Source: an uncultured Anaerolineaceae bacterium (GTDB lineage Bacteria; Chloroflexota; Anaerolineae; Anaerolineales; Anaerolineaceae). Taken from it: DNA of 10,033 nt. A program made the translations under genes and the position numbers. Shown one piece after another: positions 4,815-10,033 of the stretch. Under the pieces are notes generated by a model. The model saw nothing but the letters and a program-made list of their open reading frames with translations. It was not told the origin of the DNA and did no database searches. How positions within the stretch are numbered: the stretch's first letter is position 1; each line of letters begins with the position of its first letter. The DNA lies in the NCBI GenBank assembly GCA_937894825.1, contig CALCQT010000039.1, positions 1 through 10,033 of the forward strand. The letters are read 5' to 3'.

Positions 4815-6872
4815 TTGCGAAAAAATGTTTTTAATTTACAACAAAGGAATAATTCTGCAAATAGACGATTCAAAAGCCACTGGCTCTTTTTCGCATTTTG
4901 CTTTTTTTTGTATCTGACAACAGCAACCCCGATTTGCGCACAGGAATACATAGCCGATGATGTGACCCTGATCGGAGAGAATCAATCACTCGCATCGCTG
5001 CAGAACCCGCAAAGCTTGGAAATCACTACCACGGGCGGAGAAAAATTGACATTAGAAGTCAACGATGCCGTGGTGGAAGAGCACCGGGTCCGGATCCGCT
5101 TCCTCATTTGGGGTCTCTCGCCACAATGGAGTGAAAAAATTTCGGACGACAGCCGCATTTATGGCAGTTACCTGCCGGTTGCCGAATTGGGGCTGCCATC
5201 CGGAAATTGGCTCACACCCGGCTCAGGCTCTCATTTCAGCCTGATCGATAATGGAAACACGGTCGTCATCGCCGGCCTGCTGGAGTTTCTGACGGACGAA
5301 ACGCCAAAAACCGTATCATTTGATTTTAATCAGGTGCCATTCGACACTGAACCGTTAGCGGAAGGCGCCGTGATGGTACTGGAGTTCGCGGACGGAAACG
5401 CACAGGTACGAAAAACACAATCACCGCTCAGCGACACAAAACACGACGTCACTTTCAGTCTCTTAAATTTTGCTCAGACCCCCAATCGCTCCATGATCCA
5501 GCCGGCGATCCATCTGAACCGCGAAGATGAACAACTGGTGAGAATCGGCTGGGTTTCGTTGGCGACGCCCGATGGGAAAAAGTATGCGCTGAAGCGGGAA
5601 TCCTCCTATGGATTTAATATTGTGGATGACGATCAATACGTCACCGGAAACGCTTACACATTCCTTGCAGTCAACACTCCGCAGCCGTTGATTGTCTCAT
5701 TGGATCATGTCTATCTGCGCCGCACCACCACCGGCAGCCTGCAGCTTACGTTTCCGGAACCGCTCCAGCCTGGCACTGCAGGGCAGCTCGAAGCGGAAAT
5801 TCCATTAAAGGATTTTCAAGCCGGGGTAACCGGGTATGCCGTATATACCGCAAATGACGAAGGGCATGAATTTCCGATATTGCGGCTTTTCATTCAGGCC
5901 GATCATGCCCTATCAAAAATCAATTTTGAAAGTAACCCGGATATCGCCCCGCTCTCGCCGGTAGAATGCGGTTTCGTCCCTGAATCGGATCAATTCGCCT
6001 GCGATTTTCATTTGGAAACCACCGACATAACCGAGCTGGAATTCAGCTGGAATTCAGTCGAATTCCGATTGGACGGGGCCTGGTCCTTTGAATGGCGGCC
6101 GCTGAACACGCTCATTCTCGCAGAAAAAAAAGCTTCCGTCACCGTGCCGGTTACTTATGATTTCTCCGGTCTCGTTCCAGACGGAAATCCCGACCTGGTC
6201 ACCGTTGCTGAAAACCTGGTCGCCTATTCCGATAAATTGAGCAAGCAAGCCAATTGGATTTTTCAGCGCAGTGAGATCAAATTGGGGATTGCCGGCGAAG
6301 AATTTCCGGAGTTGATTCCACATGCAGACAAAGACCAGCAGGTGACGGATGTTATTCAAGAGACCTGGGATCAGGTTGCGGGAGACGGAACTGTAATCAG
6401 CAATATCACGTTGATGAAAAATCCGGATGACGAGACCTTGATCAGCGGGACCTGGAATTTGCCGGACACCCAGATCCTCCTGCCGCAGGCACTGGTGGTA
6501 AATCGGGCTGATCCTGGCGGGACGGTCATACGGTACCCTTTTTTCCATGGCAGTGATTTCATTGACCTCCTTACGACAAACGCACAGGCTGAGCCGGTTG
6601 CGGCTTGCCAATTGGACAAAATTTCAGCCTGGTGTTATTCTTTTACCCATGTGTTGTCGGCAAGTGAGAATGCTGTCAATGCACCGCAAAATAAATACCG
6701 GTTTTGGTTTGACAAAGAAAGCGGTCGGATTCTGCAGAAAGAAGTCCGTTGCCAGCTCAATGGAACGGATGCCCCGCTGGAGACCTGTGTGCTGCAGAAA
6801 AACGAGGAACCCGTCGCGCTGGCGCAACCGGACCAGGAAATCAATGACATGATTCAAGCCATATTGTACTAA
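4815..6872 (+). CDS. Exported protein of unknown function, 685 residues
   Basis: I do not recognise the family. Residues 1-42 look like a Sec signal peptide: a long basic N-region (RKN...NRRFKSH), a hydrophobic core (WLFFAFCFFLYLTTA) and likely cleavage near ICA/QE. The mature part is mostly beta-rich and repetitive in style: a first region (~45-195, LTLEVNDAVVEEHRVRIRFLIWGL), a second (~205-310), a third (~310-440) and a C-terminal region (~450-685) with YRFWFDKESGRILQKEV, reminiscent of LolA/RseB-like beta sheets (weak inference). Six cysteines in the last ~300 residues form three close pairs (8-11 residues between), which suits disulfides outside the cytoplasm. There is no C-terminal anchor. 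TTG at 4815 is the only standard start before the signal peptide, and it has no clear Shine-Dalgarno, so the start is uncertain. It is followed after 10 nt by the GH1 gene. Confidence 0.8.
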   Translation: MRKNVFNLQQRNNSANRRFKSHWLFFAFCFFLYLTTATPICAQEYIADDVTLIGENQSLASLQNPQSLEITTTGGEKLTLEVNDAVVEEHRVRIRFLIWGLSPQWSEKISDDSRIYGSYLPVAELGLPSGNWLTPGSGSHFSLIDNGNTVVIAGLLEFLTDETPKTVSFDFNQVPFDTEPLAEGAVMVLEFADGNAQVRKTQSPLSDTKHDVTFSLLNFAQTPNRSMIQPAIHLNREDEQLVRIGWVSLATPDGKKYALKRESSYGFNIVDDDQYVTGNAYTFLAVNTPQPLIVSLDHVYLRRTTTGSLQLTFPEPLQPGTAGQLEAEIPLKDFQAGVTGYAVYTANDEGHEFPILRLFIQADHALSKINFESNPDIAPLSPVECGFVPESDQFACDFHLETTDITELEFSWNSVEFRLDGAWSFEWRPLNTLILAEKKASVTVPVTYDFSGLVPDGNPDLVTVAENLVAYSDKLSKQANWIFQRSEIKLGIAGEEFPELIPHADKDQQVTDVIQETWDQVAGDGTVISNITLMKNPDDETLISGTWNLPDTQILLPQALVVNRADPGGTVIRYPFFHGSDFIDLLTTNAQAEPVAACQLDKISAWCYSFTHVLSASENAVNAPQNKYRFWFDKESGRILQKEVRCQLNGTDAPLETCVLQKNEEPVALAQPDQEINDMIQAILY

Positions 6873-6882
6873 GGAGAACGAC

Positions 6883-8196
6883 TTGCCATCAGCTATCTTC
6901 ACATTTCCGAAAAAATTCCTCTGGGGAACCGCCACCTCGTCGCACCAGGTGGAAGGGCAGAACAAGAATAATTGGACCGCCTGGGAAGCTGCGCCAGGCA
7001 AAATATTGAATGGAGATGTCAGTGGGCTGGCCTGCGATTGGTGGGGCGGCCGCTGGCGTGAGGACATGGATCGCGCGGCCGAGACCGGGCAAAATACCCA
7101 CCGCATGTCTATCGAATGGTCCCGCATCCAGCCGGAATATGACCGCTGGGATGAAAACGCGTTGGACCATTACCGGGAAATCCTGCGGGGCATGGCCACC
7201 AGTGGAATCCGCCCGATGGTCACACTCCATCACTTCACCGACCCATTGTGGTTTACGGAAGCCGGCGGCTGGGAACGGGATGACGCGGCGGAAATCTTTC
7301 AGGATTACGTCGAAAAGACCGTCACTGCGTTGAAACCGTTTGTTAAGGACTGGATTACCATCAACGAGCCGAACGTCTACATCCTTAACGGGTATCTGCT
7401 GGGCCTTTTTCCGCCGGGAAAAAAGTTGGATGTTCCTTCCGCCTTCAAAGCATTGAGCAATATGGTACAGGCACACGCAATGGCTTATGAATTCATTCAC
7501 CGCCGCATACCGGATTCCCGAGTGGGAATAGCGATAAATTATCATGGGCTGACCCCTAAAACAAACAACATTGGTGACCGCACACTGACGAAAATTTTTG
7601 ACGCCAATTTCAACAATTCCTTTATAAATGCCATTGCCAAAGGAAAATTGAACTTTGTGCTGCGCTCCAAATCGCTGCGAAAAGCAAAAGGAACCATGGA
7701 CTTTGTCGGGCTGAATTACTATACCGCGAGTCAGGTGAAATTGAGCGCTTACGCCAATCAGTTTTTGAGCTTTCCTGAGGGTGTGACCCTCAGCGATCAC
7801 AAATTCATGGCAAACCAGCCGGAGTCATTCTATCAGGCGTTGGAATGGGCTGCATCCTATGGAAAACCGGTCATCGTAACCGAAAACGGAATCGAAAACG
7901 CGGATGACAGTCTGCGTCCGGTTTACCTCGCGGATCATCTGGCGCAGTTGTGGCGCGCCTGGAACGCCAACCTGCCCATCATCGGATATTATCACTGGTC
8001 ACTGGTCGACAATTTTGAGTGGGAACGCGGCTGGTCTTACCGTTTCGGTCTTTGGGGGTTTGAAAACGCCACCCAGAAGCGAATTCGCCGGCCATCGGTT
8101 GATTTTTACGAACAGATCTGCAAAAAGAATTACATCGATTCGGAAGATGTGGCAAAATACGCGCCGCAATCCTACGACCGCCTGTTCAAAAATTGA
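6883..8196 (+). CDS. Glycoside hydrolase family 1 beta-glycosidase
   Basis: A retaining beta-glycosidase (beta-glucosidase or beta-galactosidase type), 437 residues, a nearly full-length TIM barrel (GH1 is usually 440-480). The N-terminus FPKKFLWGTATSSHQVEG carries the substrate-binding Gln and His of GH1. The acid/base E162 lies in TINEPN and the nucleophile E334 in VTENG. H116-H117 (TLHHFTDPLWF) and the aglycone/glycone residues in SLVDNFEWERGW (373-384) are present, so the active site appears intact. There is no signal peptide, implying a cytosolic enzyme acting on imported oligosaccharides or aryl glycosides. The TTG start at 6883 has AAGGAG upstream, 10 nt after the stop of the exported-protein gene, so the two are likely co-transcribed. 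Exact substrate cannot be read from sequence. Confidence 0.96.
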   Translation: MPSAIFTFPKKFLWGTATSSHQVEGQNKNNWTAWEAAPGKILNGDVSGLACDWWGGRWREDMDRAAETGQNTHRMSIEWSRIQPEYDRWDENALDHYREILRGMATSGIRPMVTLHHFTDPLWFTEAGGWERDDAAEIFQDYVEKTVTALKPFVKDWITINEPNVYILNGYLLGLFPPGKKLDVPSAFKALSNMVQAHAMAYEFIHRRIPDSRVGIAINYHGLTPKTNNIGDRTLTKIFDANFNNSFINAIAKGKLNFVLRSKSLRKAKGTMDFVGLNYYTASQVKLSAYANQFLSFPEGVTLSDHKFMANQPESFYQALEWAASYGKPVIVTENGIENADDSLRPVYLADHLAQLWRAWNANLPIIGYYHWSLVDNFEWERGWSYRFGLWGFENATQKRIRRPSVDFYEQICKKNYIDSEDVAKYAPQSYDRLFKN

Positions 8197-8252
8197 TCGG
8201 ACAATTCCGGATAAAAGAACACATGAATTCATTCCCCGTCAACGTGGAAGAA

Positions 8253-8836
8253 ATGAACAAAACGCTCGAACACATGAGCCGGCAGGAACTTGGCCGGCTC
8301 TTTCCAATCATCGTCGAACCCTATAATCCGCAATGGCCGGCTTTGTTCGAACAGGAGAAAGGCTTTCTTGAAACGGCAATCGGCGCTGATACAATTGTCC
8401 GCTTGAACCACATCGGCAGCACCGCTGTACCCGGGCTGGACGCAAAACCCACCATTGACATGCTGCTGGAAATCAAAGCGGACACCGACCTTCACAGGTT
8501 CATTCAATCCGTCTGTGCGGCTGGTTATCTCGTTTCGGCGCAGCCTGAGAAACCCGCCCCGCATCTGATGTTTCTGAAAGGGTACACGCTGAACTGAAGG
8601 GCTTTGTTGGGCAGGCATCCCATCTGCATATCCGCTATCCGGGTGATTGGGATGAAATTTATTTCCGCGATTATCTGCGTTCGCATCCACAGACCGTTGC
8701 TGAATATGCCGGGCTAAAATATCATTTGAAAGATCAATTTGAATTTGACCGCGACGGATACACGGATGCCAAAGAAGATTTTATCCGCCGGGTGACTGCT
8801 GTTGCACGGGCGGCGGCAGAGATACGGAACCTTTAA
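8253..8836 (+). pseudogene. GrpB/UPF0157 family protein, frameshifted by a 5-bp tandem duplication
   Basis: GrpB proteins are small members of the nucleotidyltransferase fold with no firmly known role. The first part reads MNKTLEHMSRQELGRLFPI...YNPQW and includes the hallmark HIGSTAVPGLDAKPTIDMLLEI, then PHLMFLKGYTLN and stop at 8595-8597. The rest of the family (GFVGQASHLHIRYPGDWDE...FRDYLRSHPQTVAEYAGLK...YTDAKEDFIRRV) continues in another frame to TAA at 8834-8836. The break contains CTGAACTGAA (8589-8598), two tandem copies of CTGAA. Removing one copy gives KGYTLKGFVGQ and an intact 192-residue protein, a normal length for this family. The start is ATG 8253 with GGAAG close upstream; the frame is open back to a TTG overlapping the GH1 stop. 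Codons outside the break look undamaged, so the lesion is recent or a sequence error. Confidence 0.88.
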
Positions 8837-8875
8837 CCTTATGGTTGATTGTCAATAGTAAAAAAATATCATTTT

Positions 8876-8926
8876 CAAATCGATTGTAATTTTGTGCGCA
8901 ATGCGCACAAAATTACAATCGATTTG
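8876..8926. repeat. 51-bp almost perfect palindrome
   Basis: Arms 8876-8900 and 8902-8926 are exact reverse complements over 25 bp, with a single central A at 8901. The arms are AT-rich outside (CAAATCGATTGTAATTTTG) and GC-rich at the tip (TGCGCA). It lies between the convergent ends of the GrpB gene and the DUF4349 gene, so it could stop transcription from both sides or be part of a dispersed element. A run of seven T follows on the minus strand but about 9 nt past the stem, so it is not a textbook terminator. Confidence 0.9.
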
Positions 8927-9015
8927 TCATCCCGACTCTCCAAACGGCGTAAAAACGCCGTCTCAAGGCGGAGCTTTGCATTCACTTCGTTCGAGACCCT
9001 CAATGATCATTTCGG
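8927..9015. repeat. Hairpin-bearing intergenic element, possibly a dispersed repeat
   Basis: Directly after the palindrome comes TCATCCCGAC, then a 7-bp stem ACGGCGT (8944-8950) / ACGCCGT (8955-8961) with an AAAA loop, then GGCGGAGCTT and TTCACTTCGTTCGAGACC. Segments with TGTCATCCCGA at one end and an ACTTCGTTCGAGA-like part at the other resemble short non-coding dispersed repeats known from many bacterial chromosomes; this is from memory. No protein-coding signal is visible. It abuts the stop of the DUF4349 gene. Confidence 0.4.
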
Positions 9016-10011
9016 TTATTCCGTTTTCCCTAAATCGGATACCTCAGAATTCTCTTCGCTCCGGGTCTTTTTTGCAGCCTGATCGCTGCGCACGATGGCC
9101 CGAACAATAGCGCGAATAATAAAGAACAGCGGCAACCCGATCACCAGCAAAATCGGCAATACCGAAATCACAAAATAAATCAACTGTTCCAAAAGCTTTT
9201 GTGAGGCATCGATCAGATCCTGAATTGCACCATTCACAATTGCTTTCGGATCCCAACCGCGAATCTCAACTACACGTTCCGGCGGAATCTGCTGAATCGA
9301 AACATAAATCGAAGACAGTGCCGCGCTTTGTTCCATGTACACCAATTGGCCTTTCAGCACCTCAATTTCAGATTCAATATTGGAGATCTCCATATAAACA
9401 TCGAGCGTCTCTTCGACCGTCTCGGCCTTTTCCATAATCTCATACAGTTTATCGCGGGTGGTCTCCAGACTGGTCATGCGGGATTGTGAATCGACATAAT
9501 CGCTGGTGATATCTTTCCCGGAGATGTTTTTGGACCGGACATATTTTTCCGGATCGGTTGTCAGCGTTTCGATCGCAGCCAGCGCCTCTCCCAGGCGATT
9601 GGCCGGCACCCGGATCGAGGCTTCCCCATACAGGAGATTTTCTCCGGAACTGTAAGAAGTTGTACGCTGGCCACTGGTCGAACTGACCACATAGCCCCCC
9701 ATAGCCGCAGCGATTTCATTAACCTGGCGAACGGCATCCGCAGGATCAAAAACCGAAATGGCCAGTTCAGCGTTGCGGACGATCATCCGTTCAACCGTTG
9801 CCGGCTCCAAAGCCGGGATCGATTTCGCCTCCATCGCATTGCCAACGGCCCCGGCCGACGGCGCCGCGGCATATTCCTCGTAAGCCCAATCGCTCGTGTC
9901 CGCCGCTGAATAGAGATCCCGTGTGTATTCAATGGGGCCGCTCGTTTTCGCCGAACAACCCGCAAATAAAATTGTCACAACGAACAATAAACACAAAATT
10001 TGTTTTTTCAT
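9016..10011 (-). CDS. DUF4349 family lipoprotein with C-terminal membrane helix
   Basis: A 331-residue envelope protein. Residues 1-18 form a lipoprotein signal peptide (MKKQILCLLFVVTILFAG) ending in the lipobox LFAGC with C19 as lipidation site. After a low-complexity Ala/Ser linker, residues ~75-245 match the DUF4349 pattern: MIVRNAELAISVFDPADAVRQVNEIAAAMGGYVVSS, EASIRVPANRLGEAL, and VRSKNISGKDITSDYVDSQSRMTSLETTRDKL. A coiled coil follows (~175-235, ETVEETLDVYMEISNIESEIEVLKGQL). Residues ~277-305 are a strong membrane helix, followed by a basic cytoplasmic tail. The protein is therefore held at both ends, with the DUF4349 domain outside the membrane. The ATG at 10011 has GGGAG 7 nt upstream. 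The function of the domain is not established. The gene converges on the GrpB gene; upstream context is outside the window. Confidence 0.92.
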   Translation of the reverse strand: MKKQILCLLFVVTILFAGCSAKTSGPIEYTRDLYSAADTSDWAYEEYAAAPSAGAVGNAMEAKSIPALEPATVERMIVRNAELAISVFDPADAVRQVNEIAAAMGGYVVSSTSGQRTTSYSSGENLLYGEASIRVPANRLGEALAAIETLTTDPEKYVRSKNISGKDITSDYVDSQSRMTSLETTRDKLYEIMEKAETVEETLDVYMEISNIESEIEVLKGQLVYMEQSAALSSIYVSIQQIPPERVVEIRGWDPKAIVNGAIQDLIDASQKLLEQLIYFVISVLPILLVIGLPLFFIIRAIVRAIVRSDQAAKKTRSEENSEVSDLGKTE

Positions 10012-10033
10012 TCCGCTTCTCCCGGTTAATTTA

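Noticed and set aside
4863..4900. Twin-arginine signal in the exported protein (NRRFKSHW)
   Set aside because: The arginine pair is present, but the following residues do not fit the S/T-R-R-x-F-L-K pattern and the hydrophobic core is strongly Sec-like.
4669..4917. Plus-strand frame of 82 codons across the hairpin and into the exported-protein gene
   Set aside because: It runs through the inverted repeat, has no Shine-Dalgarno and overlaps the signal-peptide region in another frame.
6054..6611. Minus-strand frame of 185 codons
   Set aside because: Antisense to the exported-protein gene, with no start signal and no domain.
6889..7800. Minus-strand frame of 303 codons
   Set aside because: It is entirely antisense to the GH1 gene, whose catalytic motifs are intact. 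Long antisense frames are common opposite GC-biased codons.
8860..8926. Classical intrinsic terminator for the DUF4349 gene formed by the palindrome and the following T run
   Set aside because: The seven-T run on the minus strand is about 9 nt past the stem and the stem is 25 bp, unlike a typical terminator. It may still stop transcription, but I do not call it one.

Overview
The window looks like a chromosomal segment from an anaerobic member of the Chloroflexota, most likely Anaerolineae. This is inferred from protein character: a short TatA/B-like protein whose N-terminus reads GLPELILVL..LGPERM, a YesN/YesM-type two-component pair, a GH1 beta-glycosidase and a DUF4349 lipoprotein, at moderate GC. 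No rRNA, tRNA, CRISPR array, transposase or phage gene is visible. Gene content is mostly ordinary; the less ordinary signals are in small genes, intergenic repeats and one freshly broken gene.

Layout. Positions 1-2171 (minus strand) hold a response regulator followed by the N-terminal part of its membrane sensor kinase, which runs off the left edge. A 29-bp perfect inverted repeat begins at base 1 and lies inside the kinase reading frame, so it may be a contig-end artefact. A 425-bp gap with paired direct repeats separates this pair from a plus-strand tat operon (TatA/B-like, 2597-2998; TatC, 2995-3759). A convergent minus-strand operon follows (4633-3837): a YfcE-type metallophosphoesterase overlapping by 4 nt a 47-residue membrane protein, ending at an intrinsic terminator. 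After a 181-bp divergent gap carrying a GTAGGGGCGATC-type hairpin, a plus-strand operon encodes a 685-residue exported protein of unknown function (4815-6872), a GH1 beta-glycosidase (6883-8196) and a GrpB/UPF0157 gene split by a 5-bp tandem duplication (8253-8836). A 51-bp almost perfect palindrome and a second hairpin lie between this operon and a convergent minus-strand DUF4349 lipoprotein gene (10011-9016).

How the parts work together. The two-component pair is of the class that usually controls carbohydrate uptake or use, but its target is not visible here. TatB/TatC-like proteins would form a twin-arginine translocase for folded proteins. The GH1 enzyme has no signal peptide and would hydrolyse imported beta-glycosides in the cytosol, while its operon partner is exported.

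Gene expression signals fall into two styles. Genes inside operons, and some others, have clear Shine-Dalgarno sequences. The first genes of the tat and phosphoesterase operons have none, but each has a TATAAT box only 7-8 nt before its ATG, which suggests leaderless mRNAs.
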